A stretch of DNA of 64,000 bases, taken from NCBI RefSeq assembly GCF_007860185.1, contig NZ_SJPY01000001.1, forward strand, positions 1,139,132-1,203,131, written 5' to 3'. Source of the stretch: Novipirellula aureliae. Its GTDB lineage: Bacteria > Planctomycetota > Planctomycetia > Pirellulales > Pirellulaceae. Below, in pieces: positions 46,752 through 55,497 of the stretch; the stretch's first letter is position 1; each line of letters begins with the position of its first letter. A program made the translations under genes and the position numbers. The notes under the pieces were generated by a model. That model was not told the DNA's origin, did not search any database, and was given only the letters and a program-made list of their open reading frames with translations.

Positions 46752-46869
46752 CGGGCTGTCGATTTAATCGGTTTGACTCGACTTGTCGTTTAACGCCAAG
46801 CCGTAGGCGACCGCTTATGGAAAAGCTGACGCCTTCGGCTAAGCGTTAAACGATTAAATCGACAGCCCG
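46752..46869. repeat. Hairpin element family, copy 2 (complete inner element)
   Basis: 118 bases almost identical to the inner part of the 30.7-kb element: outer arms CGGGCTGTCGATTTAATCG with its complement at 46851-46869, inner arms GTTTAACGCC..GGCGAC and GACGCC..GCGTTAAAC, loop CGCTTATGGAAAAGCT. It lies 85 bases beyond the aldolase stop and could double as its terminator. Confidence 0.88.
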
Positions 46870-46919
46870 GTGAACCACCGGCCCACAAATGTGCGTACTT
46901 ACTTGCCCTGAGAGGTTGT

Positions 46920-47006
46920 GACTTGTTTAACGCCAAGCCATAGGCGACCGCTTATGGAAAAGCTGACGCCTTCGGCTAAGCGTTAAACGATTAAATCGAC
47001 AGCCCG
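46920..47006. repeat. Hairpin element family, copy 3 (left arm missing)
   Basis: 87 bases matching copy 2 from GACTTG onward, including the inner stem and right outer arm, but lacking the left outer arm. It ends 19 bases before the GTG start of the next gene, so it forms part of that gene's leader or promoter region. Confidence 0.85.
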
Positions 47007-47025
47007 TCACGCCACCGGCAAAGAC

Positions 47026-48486
47026 GTGGCTGCCTCCGGCCTGTTAAGCAGGAACAAAGACATCATCCTCTTCGACTCATTCGAAAACCACGTCAAACGT
47101 CGTCCTACCTCGACTGCTTTGGTCGTTGATGATGCCGGTCGCGCCGAATCATTTACCTGGTCGGAGCTAGCCAGTCTTGTCGATCGTACCGCCGGTTATT
47201 TAAAGAAGCGACTGGTCACATACACGTCTGAAAAGACGTACGTTGGTTACCGAAGTGGCAACACGCTCGATGACATTCTGTTAACGCTTTCGTGCGCGAA
47301 AATCGGTGCGGTCAACGTACCGCTCAACCAATATGCCGGTGACAAAATGGTGGAAGCATGTTGGGATCGGATCGATGGACTGTGGATTGAAACAATCAGG
47401 GAAAGCCAACCCCCGTGGCGATCCTTCATCGACTCTGTTTCATCCGATCCGCCCGCACGCGTTGATCCCTTTGAACCGGCATTGATTCTTTGGACCAGTG
47501 GCACAAGCGGAACAACAAAGGGCGTTGTCCTATCGCATGCATCGCTAAAAAGTAACGCAGCTGCAAAACTAGCCGCCGTCCCACAAACTTGCGACGACGT
47601 TCGCTTGACATGTCTGTCGCTCGCGCACGCTTACGCACGAACATGCGATCTTGGGACTTGGCTCTTGTCGGGCTGCACATTGGCACTGACTTATGGTTTT
47701 GATGGCTGGAACCGTCTGGCGCCAATTGTCAAACCGACGATTGCAAACGTTGTCCCTTCAATCGCTGAGCGATTACTAGGCTTAGAAGCGACTACCGCTG
47801 GGCTGGAACGTTTGCGAGTTCTTGGTGTTGGTGGCGCAGGCTTGTCCGAGCAAGCGTTTGAAGCGTGGAAATCGAGAGGGGTTGTTGTGACTCAAGGCTA
47901 CGGATGCAGCGAGACCGCTCCAGTGATTTGCAGTGCAACTCCCAATGATGCTCGGGCAAATTTGGTTGGCAAACCGGTACAAGGTTGGCAAACCGATATC
48001 CGTGACGGGCGATTGTTTGTCAAAGGGGAGCATTTGATGATCGGCTACTTTAATGATCCCGAGGCAACCAAGGCGAAAATCGACCCCGACGGTTGGTTCG
48101 ATACAGGCGATCTTGTCGAAGTGGATGATCTGTCGCAGCAATATCGAATCCTAGGTCGGACCGATGAAGTGATCGTTTTGCCCAACGGGCACAAAATCTT
48201 TCCGACGACAATCGAACGGCTCGTCAACGCGTTGGCGAACGTCGAACATTCAATGCTGCGCTACGATGATGGTCGACTGCAGCTTTGGCTTGATTTGAAA
48301 TGCGAATCCGATTTTGACTTGCAGTTGCAAATTGAAAACACATTACAGAGCCAACCACATTGGGCTCGGCCTCGATCGATCGATCAATTCAGCATCCCAT
48401 TGAGCATTGATGAAGGTGAACTCACCCCAAAAGGAACGTTGTGTCGCAGCCGGATTGAAAAGAATCGCTTTCGCCATCATCGATAA
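47026..48486 (+). CDS. AMP-binding acyl-CoA synthetase-like protein
   Basis: ANL-superfamily adenylating enzyme of 486 residues. It has the P-loop motif LILWTSGTSGTTKGVVLSH, VTQGYGCSETAPVI, the DGWFDTGD motif, the hinge ILGRTDEVIVLPNGHKIFP and a C-terminal domain ending in ELTPKGTLCRSRI with a candidate catalytic Lys. The closest general type is long-chain fatty acid-CoA ligase; the substrate is not determinable. The GTG at 47026 is the first start after a hairpin repeat copy; the N-terminus DIILFDSFENHVKRRP fits the family start. It ends 168 bases before the convergent sugar transferase gene. Confidence 0.85.
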   Translation: MAASGLLSRNKDIILFDSFENHVKRRPTSTALVVDDAGRAESFTWSELASLVDRTAGYLKKRLVTYTSEKTYVGYRSGNTLDDILLTLSCAKIGAVNVPLNQYAGDKMVEACWDRIDGLWIETIRESQPPWRSFIDSVSSDPPARVDPFEPALILWTSGTSGTTKGVVLSHASLKSNAAAKLAAVPQTCDDVRLTCLSLAHAYARTCDLGTWLLSGCTLALTYGFDGWNRLAPIVKPTIANVVPSIAERLLGLEATTAGLERLRVLGVGGAGLSEQAFEAWKSRGVVVTQGYGCSETAPVICSATPNDARANLVGKPVQGWQTDIRDGRLFVKGEHLMIGYFNDPEATKAKIDPDGWFDTGDLVEVDDLSQQYRILGRTDEVIVLPNGHKIFPTTIERLVNALANVEHSMLRYDDGRLQLWLDLKCESDFDLQLQIENTLQSQPHWARPRSIDQFSIPLSIDEGELTPKGTLCRSRIEKNRFRHHR

Positions 48487-48654
48487 GGCGGGTGATCCTG
48501 CAATTTCGCTTATCTTTTCAAGCTGGCCGTGTCCACCGACTGGATCGAATCAACCTTCGCTGTCCACGCCAAAGACGGTTAGTGCTCGGAGTGCAAAGCG
48601 ACAAATATCAATAAACGGCGTGATCGGAGAATCTTTGAGGGGCAACCAGCACGC

Positions 48655-50055
48655 CTAGTAGGCTTCGGGTTGTCCCCAGACAACCCGCACGGTTTTTAGT
48701 AGAATCTTTATGTCTAACCACAGCGACCAGCTGCGGATATATCGATGATCCCAGTCGACGCGTTGTTCCATTTTTTCGATCGTGTCGGTCTCGCCTCGGC
48801 AACCGTTCACCTGGGCGAGACCTGTAATACCTGGTTTGACTTTGTGACGAAGCATGTAGCCGCGAATCCGGCTTCGGTACTGCTCGTTATGAGCGGACGC
48901 GTGCGGTCGGGGGCCAACCAATGACATCGAGCCTTCGATCACATTGAACAATTGCGGTAGTTCATCCAAGCTGGTTCGCCGCAGTATCCCGCCGATTCGT
49001 GTCACTCGAGGATCGTTTTTGGTCGCTTGTTTCACGACCGGGCCGTTGTCGCAAGTCCGCATGCTGCGGAACTTCCAAACCAGAATTTCGCGTCCATCGA
49101 GACCGTAGCGTTTTTGCCGAAAGAAAACGGGGCCAGCCGACGTCGCTTTGACCACCGCGGCAATTAGCATCATCGGGATTGCCGCGACGACAAGTCCTGC
49201 AGTCGCTAGCACGACATCGGTGACTCGCTTCATGACTCCATCGACGCCAAACAGTGGGTTTTCGAAGACGCTAACCGCTGGGATTCCTCCCATGCTGGTC
49301 CAGCGTGAATGCAAAAGCTCAAACACAAAAAAATCGGGAACGATGTAAACCGAGACCGTCGAATCGCTCAATTGATTTAGCAGGTTTCGGATTCGTTCTT
49401 CGGCACGCATGGGGAGCGTGATGAAGATCGTGTCGATTTCGCCGGCGCGAGCCAGTTTGACCATCTCGGTCAAATTGCCTGTCAGCGGTGTCGTATCCCT
49501 ACGAGTCGACTCGAATCGCTTCTCGATCCGATCATCAAAAAAGCCTTTTAGCTGAAAACCCAACGAAGGGTCTTGCTCAACATTTTCAGCCATTTGTAGG
49601 CCGAGTTCGTTGAGTCCCGCGATTGCAATTTTCCGGGTACCGACTCCTTGGCGAAGCAATCCTTGTTGGACGATTCGTAAACACATGCGGAGTAGTCCGA
49701 CGAGAGCGGGGGCCGAGACAATCCATGCTAACATTACCGAGCGAGCAAATTCTTGGCTGTAGCGTGTCGCAAATCCGAGTAGCGCGAGGACCAGAATGGT
49801 GACGCTCCAGGTTGCCGCAATGCTCGATATTTCGTTGTTAGCGGAACCCGCATGGTTTCTTCGGTACAACCCCGTCAACTGGCCTGTCAATAAAAATACA
49901 ACGACCGCGATCAATCCCATCGCTTTCGCTGCATCGTCCACGTAGCCTCGAGCAACCCATTTGACGGCCACCAAAGACACGAAAACAGCAGCAGCGTCAA
50001 GAGTCGGATGTATGAGATCCCAGCAACGGCGGTGATGATTGATTGGAAGTTGCAT
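48655..50055 (-). CDS. Undecaprenyl-phosphate sugar phosphotransferase, WcaJ/EpsE type
   Basis: Starts exopolysaccharide synthesis by moving a sugar-1-phosphate onto undecaprenyl phosphate. Four to five N-terminal hydrophobic segments precede a Rossmann-like CoA-binding-type domain (IAIAGLNELGLQMAENV), then one helix and the bacterial sugar transferase domain: KRVTDVVLATAGLVV, GPVFFRQKRYGLDGREILVWKFRSM, RRTSLDELPQLFNVIEGSMSLVGPRP and KPGITGLAQVNG. 466 residues, normal. ATG start at 50055. The nadC gene lies upstream on the same strand 57 bases away. Confidence 0.94.
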   Translation of the reverse strand: MQLPINHHRRCWDLIHPTLDAAAVFVSLVAVKWVARGYVDDAAKAMGLIAVVVFLLTGQLTGLYRRNHAGSANNEISSIAATWSVTILVLALLGFATRYSQEFARSVMLAWIVSAPALVGLLRMCLRIVQQGLLRQGVGTRKIAIAGLNELGLQMAENVEQDPSLGFQLKGFFDDRIEKRFESTRRDTTPLTGNLTEMVKLARAGEIDTIFITLPMRAEERIRNLLNQLSDSTVSVYIVPDFFVFELLHSRWTSMGGIPAVSVFENPLFGVDGVMKRVTDVVLATAGLVVAAIPMMLIAAVVKATSAGPVFFRQKRYGLDGREILVWKFRSMRTCDNGPVVKQATKNDPRVTRIGGILRRTSLDELPQLFNVIEGSMSLVGPRPHASAHNEQYRSRIRGYMLRHKVKPGITGLAQVNGCRGETDTIEKMEQRVDWDHRYIRSWSLWLDIKILLKTVRVVWGQPEAY

Positions 50056-50112
50056 GAGCTGAGTTCAAAGGTGTACTTGGTGCGAAGAATCTAACCACAC
50101 CCTGAACTTAGC

Positions 50113-51036
50113 TTAGTGTTCACCAATCCAATCCAATCCAAGGTCTAAAGAAGTCGCTTGGTGCGTCAATGCTCCGCAGCTGATTCGTTCTACACCCGTC
50201 GTAGCGATTTCAGCGATTGTGTCGAGGCGTACGTTGCCCGATGCTTCCAATTCGATGCGGACGTTGGCGGCATCGCGAATCGCAACCGCCTCACGCAATT
50301 CGTCCACAGAAAAGTTGTCAAGCAAGACGATATCGGGTCCCGTTTTGATCACGTCTCGAAATTGGTCAAGCGAATCGACTTCGATTTCGATAATCTCGGG
50401 AGCCACCAAATGTTCGACCCTCGCCCCCCGCCATGCGATCGCTTTTTCCGCTCCTTCACGAGCCGACAAGGGGTGACTCGATTCGCCAGCTAATGCCAAG
50501 TGGTTGTCTTTGATCAAAAATCCGTCGTACAAACCGCTGCGGTGATTGTGGCCACCGCCGCAGTGGACGGCATACTTTTCAAGTAACCGCCATCCGGGCG
50601 TGGTTTTACGAGTGTCGTACAAGCGAGCTTTGCTTGAACCGATCGCCTCAACGTAAGACCGGGTCAATGTTGCGATGCCGCACAACCGGTTGAGAATGTT
50701 AAGCAAGGTTCGCTCACATGTCACCAAGTCACGGGCATTTCCGCTTAACCGAGCGATCGGACGACCCGGTAAAAGCTCCGATGTATCCAACTGCAAACAC
50801 TCAGCCTCGAGATCGGCATCAAACTCGTCCACAATCCAAGCCACGGTTGCCAATCCCGCGCAAACACCGATCTCTCGCGGTACAACCTCGCAAATACCCC
50901 TTCGATCGGGATCGATCAAGCAAACCGTCGTCCAATCGACCGAACGACGAAGGTCTTCGGCAATCGATAACCGAACCAAGGCGCGAAGATCATTTTCGAG
51001 GAGTGAGTTTGCCGTAACGGTCGTGTAATCAGTCAT
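50113..51036 (-). CDS. nadC: Nicotinate-nucleotide pyrophosphorylase (carboxylating)
   Basis: Converts quinolinate and PRPP to nicotinate mononucleotide in NAD synthesis. It has LSIAEDLRRSVDWTT near the start, ERTLLNILNRLCGIATLTR, DTRKTTPGWRLLEKYAVHCGGGHNHR, the IKDNH motif and the C-terminal ISCGALTHQATSLDLGLD. The ATG at 51036 gives 307 residues and the family N-terminus; the frame extends 43 codons upstream to 51165, but that part has no similarity. Followed on the same strand by the sugar transferase. Confidence 0.94.
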   Translation of the reverse strand: MTDYTTVTANSLLENDLRALVRLSIAEDLRRSVDWTTVCLIDPDRRGICEVVPREIGVCAGLATVAWIVDEFDADLEAECLQLDTSELLPGRPIARLSGNARDLVTCERTLLNILNRLCGIATLTRSYVEAIGSSKARLYDTRKTTPGWRLLEKYAVHCGGGHNHRSGLYDGFLIKDNHLALAGESSHPLSAREGAEKAIAWRGARVEHLVAPEIIEIEVDSLDQFRDVIKTGPDIVLLDNFSVDELREAVAIRDAANVRIELEASGNVRLDTIAEIATTGVERISCGALTHQATSLDLGLDWIGEH

Positions 51037-51337
51037 CAATCGTGCAACCCAAAGCAAGGTAGATGTCGTGTTTTGCTGGCAAAACACTGTTGTTTTTTCA
51101 AGGAAACTGCGATCCGTCACCGGGCAAACGGTTGATCGGATCGTTCGCTCGCCATGATAATGCACTGAAACGTTTACTCATACGCCACTGTTCGAGGCAC
51201 TGCCTCGAAATGTAACGCAAGTCGCCAAGTCTTTCGCCCGCCGGAGGCTTTTGTCGAGGCAGCATCGATCGTCCTGACGGCTTCCGCTACGACCAAGCAG
51301 CATCGGGCAAAATCGAAATCGAAATGGAACGTGATTC

Positions 51338-51733
51338 ATGGCTGATTTTTCACAAGCCCATCGCGACGCATCCCCGCTTGCTCAATCAAGAGTCCAATGG
51401 ACTTTGGTGACTGGGATTTCTTTGGCTTTTGTGATTTTGAGTTTCGCGTTGATAACCCTCCCGACGAATGCCCCCCGCGTTTCATTTCCTAGCATGACTT
51501 CTCGATCGATCGTGCTGGACTTGAATATCGCCAAGTCTCATGAATTGGCTTTGCTGCCGAGCATTGGTCCCATCTTGGCGGAGCGAATCGTTGAGGATCG
51601 AGAACATCATGGGCGTTTCGATTCCGTCGATGATCTGAAACGCGTACCAGGGATTGGCCCCAAGAAGTTAGTGGCGATCGCTGACTACTGCCGCGTCACG
51701 CCAATCGACCGAATTGCCTTGAGCAGACATTGA
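51338..51733 (+). CDS. ComEA-like helix-hairpin-helix protein
   Basis: 131 residues. One transmembrane segment (about 28-45) is followed by a C-terminal double helix-hairpin-helix: LDLNIAKSHELALLPSIGPILAERI and VDDLKRVPGIGPKKLVAIADYC. This is the ComEA-type DNA-binding module found in DNA-uptake and unrelated membrane proteins. Outside orientation and DNA binding are inferred. It lies 172 bases downstream of the long nadC frame, divergent from it. Confidence 0.85.
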   Translation: MADFSQAHRDASPLAQSRVQWTLVTGISLAFVILSFALITLPTNAPRVSFPSMTSRSIVLDLNIAKSHELALLPSIGPILAERIVEDREHHGRFDSVDDLKRVPGIGPKKLVAIADYCRVTPIDRIALSRH

Positions 51734-51783
51734 AGGCCAACAGGAATTGGAAGTTTGGAAGCCAATTTGCTTTGTTGCCGCTC

Positions 51784-51807
51784 AGGTACTCGCTTTTGCA
51801 AGTACCT
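51784..51807 (+). terminator. Small hairpin after the ComEA-like gene
   Basis: AGGTACTCGC (51784-51793) pairs 9 of 10 with GCAAGTACCT (51798-51807) around a TTTT loop, 50 bases past the stop codon. TTTG follows. Weak but plausible terminator. Confidence 0.45.
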
Positions 51808-52037
51808 TTGATCGCGAACAAGCGGTCTTGCCAATTCGCAGCATGAATTTTACTCGATGCGTAAAACGCTGATTTCCATTGCAAAACATCAAACGTTTCG
51901 ATGGCAAATCCGTATCGAACCGCCCATGCTGAACGATTTGGCATACCAATCGCTACGTCTATCGATCAGTCGCGACAATTTGGACGCGATTCGCAGTCGA
52001 TGCGATGTTTGCACCTGCGTCACACTCTTTTAGACTT
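51808..52037. other. Non-coding stretch before the DUF1328 gene
   Basis: About 230 bases without a supported gene. It is open in the frame of the downstream small protein, but no similarity or ribosome-binding site is seen until 52038. Confidence 0.45.
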
Positions 52038-52047
52038 GGAGAAAACC

Positions 52048-52215
52048 ATGTTAGGTTGGGCTGTCACTTTTTTGATTATCGCATTGATTGCTGGCGTCTT
52101 GGGATTCGGCGTCGTAGCGGGGACCGCAGCAACGATTGCGAAAATATTGTTCTTCGTATTTTTGGTGCTGTTCGTGATCGGATTGGTCATGGGCCGCCGC
52201 GGCCCCGTGGTCTAA
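52048..52215 (+). CDS. Small DUF1328 (YtjA-type) membrane protein
   Basis: 55 residues, almost entirely two transmembrane helices ([20 protein letters not shown] and [20 protein letters not shown]). It matches the DUF1328 family of small, often stress-induced bacterial membrane proteins; function unknown. GGAGA at 52038-52042 lies 5 bases before the ATG at 52048. The C-terminal GPVV-stop coding sequence is repeated three times in tandem downstream. Confidence 0.88.
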   Translation: MLGWAVTFLIIALIAGVLGFGVVAGTAATIAKILFFVFLVLFVIGLVMGRRGPVV

Positions 52216-52245
52216 GGCCCCGTGGTCTAAGGGCCCGTGGTCTAA
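52201..52245 (+). repeat. 15-bp tandem repeat containing the stop codon, three copies
   Basis: Three units of GGCCCCGTGGTCTAA type (52201-52215, 52216-52230, 52231-52245) encode GPVV followed by TAA. The first contains the real stop of the DUF1328 gene; the next two are in frame, giving backup stops. A degenerate fourth follows. Confidence 0.92.
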
Positions 52246-52418
52246 GGACCTGTTGTCCACGTATACGGCAATGTCGCTCCGCTCTCCGATCCGTCAGCGT
52301 CGTTTAATCGGTTGGGGCTGATTGGTGGAAGTAACGATTGCTTTCCATGTGGAAACGCTTTCAGGTCGGAGATCAGAGCGACAATCACCAGGCTTAGAAC
52401 GGAATAAGCCCCGTTCTA

Positions 52419-52886
52419 CTATTCCGTCTCTCCCTCGGCGACCTCTTCACCATTGTCGGCTTCGACGGTCTCATTGTACGAGCCGTAAGTCCACGTCAAA
52501 GTCGCTGGGGGGACGATCATCGTGCTTCCGATTCCTTGCTTTGCAAAATCGCCATTCACTTTAAATGTCCAGCCTTCGTTGGAACCCGTTTCAATCCCGT
52601 CGATCGAATGGACGAACGCGGTCATCCCGGAGCCTTCGATTACAACCGGTATCTCATCTACCGCCCGCATGACTGATTCGACCGTTGCACCCGGTGCAAT
52701 TTCTGTTCGTTCGAATTCTTTCTCGCCTCGTTCCGATTGGATAATGATGGTCACGGATCCAGCGTCCGCAGAAACCTCCTGATCCACCGTGTTAACCGTC
52801 GTTTCGACGTTTGAGGCGCCGCAACCGCCGAACGCTACGGCGACGATGCAGAATAGGGGGTAGAGTTGTGATCGATCGACATTCAT
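52419..52886 (-). CDS. Lipoprotein with DUF4430 (transcobalamin-like C-terminal) domain
   Basis: 155 residues from the ATG at 52886. The N-terminus LYPLFCIVAVAFGGCGAS has a lipobox ending in FGGC, so a lipid-anchored, exported protein. The domain from about residue 45 onward ends with EGWTFKVNGDFAKQGIGS and LTWTYGSYN, characteristic of the DUF4430 fold also seen in cobalamin-binding proteins. The ligand is unknown. An in-frame start 29 codons upstream would put polar sequence before the signal and is rejected. It is divergent from the dGTPase gene. Confidence 0.82.
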   Translation of the reverse strand: MNVDRSQLYPLFCIVAVAFGGCGASNVETTVNTVDQEVSADAGSVTIIIQSERGEKEFERTEIAPGATVESVMRAVDEIPVVIEGSGMTAFVHSIDGIETGSNEGWTFKVNGDFAKQGIGSTMIVPPATLTWTYGSYNETVEADNGEEVAEGETE

Positions 52887-52997
52887 TGGTAAATTCCATT
52901 GAGTGGTGTTGGGGTGGCTGTTTGAAAAAAAGTCGTTTTCACCGTTTTGACTTTGCCCCATTTGACTTGGCACAGATCAATCGATCAAGATACCGGT

Positions 52998-54140
52998 ATG
53001 AAATCAACTCGCCTTTACGACCAACGCGAACATTTGCTGTTAGCCAGTTATGCAATGCATAGTTGCGACAGTGAAGGTCGGAAACATCCTGAACCACGGC
53101 ACCCTTACCGTGGCCCGTTTGCACGCGACCGTGATCGGATTTTGCATAGTAGTGCGTTTCGCCGATTGAGCGGTAAAATGCAGGTTTTTACTGGTGAAAT
53201 GGGTATTTACCATCGAACCCGTTTGACTCATTCGTTCGAGGTCGCATCCGTTGCTCGCACGATGGCCCGCGTGCTGCGACTGAACGAAGATTTGACCGAA
53301 GCCCTCGCTCTGATGCATGATATTGGCCATCCTCCCTTTGGGCATTGTGGCGAGGATGTGCTTTGTGAACGGATGGCGTCCGCAGGAGGATTTTCTCACA
53401 ACAGGTTTGCATTGGTAATCGTTGAAGAGTTGGAACAACGCTACAGCGAGTTCCAGGGACTGAATTTGTCGCATGAGACGTTGGCGGGCCAAGACGTTCG
53501 CGCTCATAAGAGCGAAGCTGCCGTAGGGCGGGCGCCACTACTCGAGGTCCAGTTGGTCGATGCTGCGGATTCGATTGCCTATGACGCCCACGACGTCGAT
53601 GATGCACTGCAAATGGGATTGTTGACCGTCGATGAACTGAGCGAATTGGCAATCGTTCGGCGGGCGATGGAAGGTATCCGTGGTCGACACGGAATGTTGC
53701 CGATACGTGAGCTAAGGCAAGCGTTGGTCCACGAATTGATCGATCTTCAGGTCAGTGAACTATTGCAAATTGCCGTTCAGCAAATGCAGATCTATGAGGG
53801 ACGCAATTACCAAGACATCCAACACCTTGGCGTTCGATTTCATCATGGCAACGTCCTGCAGAAAGAGCGTCGCGAGTTGGAATCCTTCTTGTTTGAGGCT
53901 GTTTATCGGCATCCGAGATTGATTCCGGTACGCGAATCCGCAGCCCAACGATTAAATGAATTGTTCGATATCTTGATGGCTGATCCGAGTCGGCTGCCGT
54001 TGCGGTTTCGAGTTCGCCAACAAAGGATGCCTACTGAAAAAGTGGTCGGAGAATACTTGGCGGGTATGACGGACGCCTTTTGTGACCAACAACATTGCTA
54101 TGCGACAACAACGCCACGCGGCCCATTGGCGGATTGGTAA
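52998..54140 (+). CDS. dgt: Deoxyguanosinetriphosphate triphosphohydrolase-like protein
   Basis: HD-superfamily hydrolase removing triphosphate from dNTPs. It has RGPFARDRDRILHSSAFRRL, TRLTHSFEVASVARTMAR and the HD metal motif ALMHDIGHPPFGHCGED, then EVQLVDAADSIAYDAHDVDDAL. The ATG at 52998 gives 380 residues; the frame runs back to a TTG at 52947 that is less likely. This is the shorter class of the family (E. coli Dgt is about 505), so substrate range may be broader than dGTP. Confidence 0.92.
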   Translation: MKSTRLYDQREHLLLASYAMHSCDSEGRKHPEPRHPYRGPFARDRDRILHSSAFRRLSGKMQVFTGEMGIYHRTRLTHSFEVASVARTMARVLRLNEDLTEALALMHDIGHPPFGHCGEDVLCERMASAGGFSHNRFALVIVEELEQRYSEFQGLNLSHETLAGQDVRAHKSEAAVGRAPLLEVQLVDAADSIAYDAHDVDDALQMGLLTVDELSELAIVRRAMEGIRGRHGMLPIRELRQALVHELIDLQVSELLQIAVQQMQIYEGRNYQDIQHLGVRFHHGNVLQKERRELESFLFEAVYRHPRLIPVRESAAQRLNELFDILMADPSRLPLRFRVRQQRMPTEKVVGEYLAGMTDAFCDQQHCYATTTPRGPLADW

Positions 54141-54148
54141 GCGTTTGT

Positions 54149-55345
54149 CTAATTTGGCAGCGATAACATCGCGGCGGTATAACCAAGTACATCGTTGTGC
54201 GTGCGGCAGTAGTCGAGAATCGTCTCGGTCGCCCGCTCTCGCTGTTCCGCTGAATCAATGTGATTGCGAAGCTCCAATAGACGTGGGATGAGCCGCTGAG
54301 AGGGGACATCCGATGGTACCAAATCAACCGCAACTTGGATCGCTGTTGCGGATTGTCCGCAGCGATCGAGTAAGTCGATGTAGGTTTCGATGCCAGCTGT
54401 CCCGTGCTTCTTCGTATCGAGTGTTCGAGCTTTACGTTCGAATAGTTTCAAGCCCGCTTCACGGTTGTTTCCTAGCAGGACGGAGTAGTAGGCCGAATAG
54501 GCAGGGTAAAAGTCGACAAACGGTTCATCACCTGGGTACTGGTACGTCGCGGCTAAGCGGCGACCGTATTGGCAAAGCTCAAATGCTCTTTGCTGTTCCT
54601 GAGGGTCGTCAAGAATCGAAGCGATTCGTATGGTCGACGCAAGGTGAGTCGTGTCAAGATGGTAGTGGTCCTGATCAAATAGTGAAGGACACGCGGTTAT
54701 CATTTGTAACAGTGTTTCGTGCTCCGTAGCACGAGCGTCCGCGTTCGAACGCGAGCGGCGGGTGATATCGGCTCGGACCAGGTCGACCAATTCATCGTAA
54801 AGATGATTGAGGAGCACGGAGGCTGCTGCTTGCTGATTGCGTTTGCCTTGCGAAGCGATCGCTTGTTCATACAAGGTGATGCTATTGCAAGTTCCTTGGA
54901 ACTTCACGACGGCTGCAAAACCGCGTCCAACATCGAGTCCCTCGTTGACGAGAACTTGAACCATCGCGTCAAGGTTCTCTTCGGTAATCGCGATTTCCGC
55001 GATCCGTTTGCGTCCCATTTCTTTATCACCCGTGGGCCGCAGGTACATCCACCCTTCGGCGACTTTTCCTTCTGCGAACAACATGTCACTGACTTCCCGG
55101 CAAGCATCGAGCAGCCCCATTTCCAATTGATGTTCAATTTCTTCTGGTCGAGATTGGTCGTGTTCCGAGGTCGTGAGTGGTAAGTTCAAGCGTCCGCGAA
55201 TTTGCATTTTCAAGGCTTCGAACAACTCCATCGGCTGGCTTGTTTCTCGGAAATGAGCGACCATCTCCGAAAGCACTTTTGCTTTGTCGTCGCGAGTTTT
55301 GCAAAGCCGTTCAAAGATTGTGGAGGATGGATTGGGTTCAATCAT
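54149..55345 (-). CDS. Hypothetical helical-repeat protein (398 aa)
   Basis: Not recognised as a named family. Starting at the ATG at 55345 it encodes 398 residues, almost all helical and polar, with repeated helix pairs of the type seen in TPR-like or HEAT-like folds (FERLCKTRDDKAKVLSEM, ELFERKARTLDTKKHGTAG and a QRAFELCQYGRRLAATY segment). No signal peptide, no membrane segment, no catalytic motif. A scaffold or regulator is possible. It is convergent with dgt (8 bases apart) and divergent from ligA. Confidence 0.7.
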   Translation of the reverse strand: MIEPNPSSTIFERLCKTRDDKAKVLSEMVAHFRETSQPMELFEALKMQIRGRLNLPLTTSEHDQSRPEEIEHQLEMGLLDACREVSDMLFAEGKVAEGWMYLRPTGDKEMGRKRIAEIAITEENLDAMVQVLVNEGLDVGRGFAAVVKFQGTCNSITLYEQAIASQGKRNQQAAASVLLNHLYDELVDLVRADITRRSRSNADARATEHETLLQMITACPSLFDQDHYHLDTTHLASTIRIASILDDPQEQQRAFELCQYGRRLAATYQYPGDEPFVDFYPAYSAYYSVLLGNNREAGLKLFERKARTLDTKKHGTAGIETYIDLLDRCGQSATAIQVAVDLVPSDVPSQRLIPRLLELRNHIDSAEQRERATETILDYCRTHNDVLGYTAAMLSLPN

Positions 55346-55497
55346 GATCAAATGGAAAAAACGTGGTTCATGGCATAATGGAGTACATTGTAACAACCAG
55401 TGTTCATTTTGTACGATAAGGACGAGACGCAATCGACTCAGCACAATCGAAGCGTATCCATTTCAACCAACAAGTGATTTTCGAAGGACCAAAGCTA

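Noticed and set aside
48407-48658. 83-codon plus-strand frame overlapping the end of the acyl-CoA-synthetase-like gene
   Set aside because: Mostly a shifted-frame shadow of the adenylating-enzyme C-terminus; no independent support.
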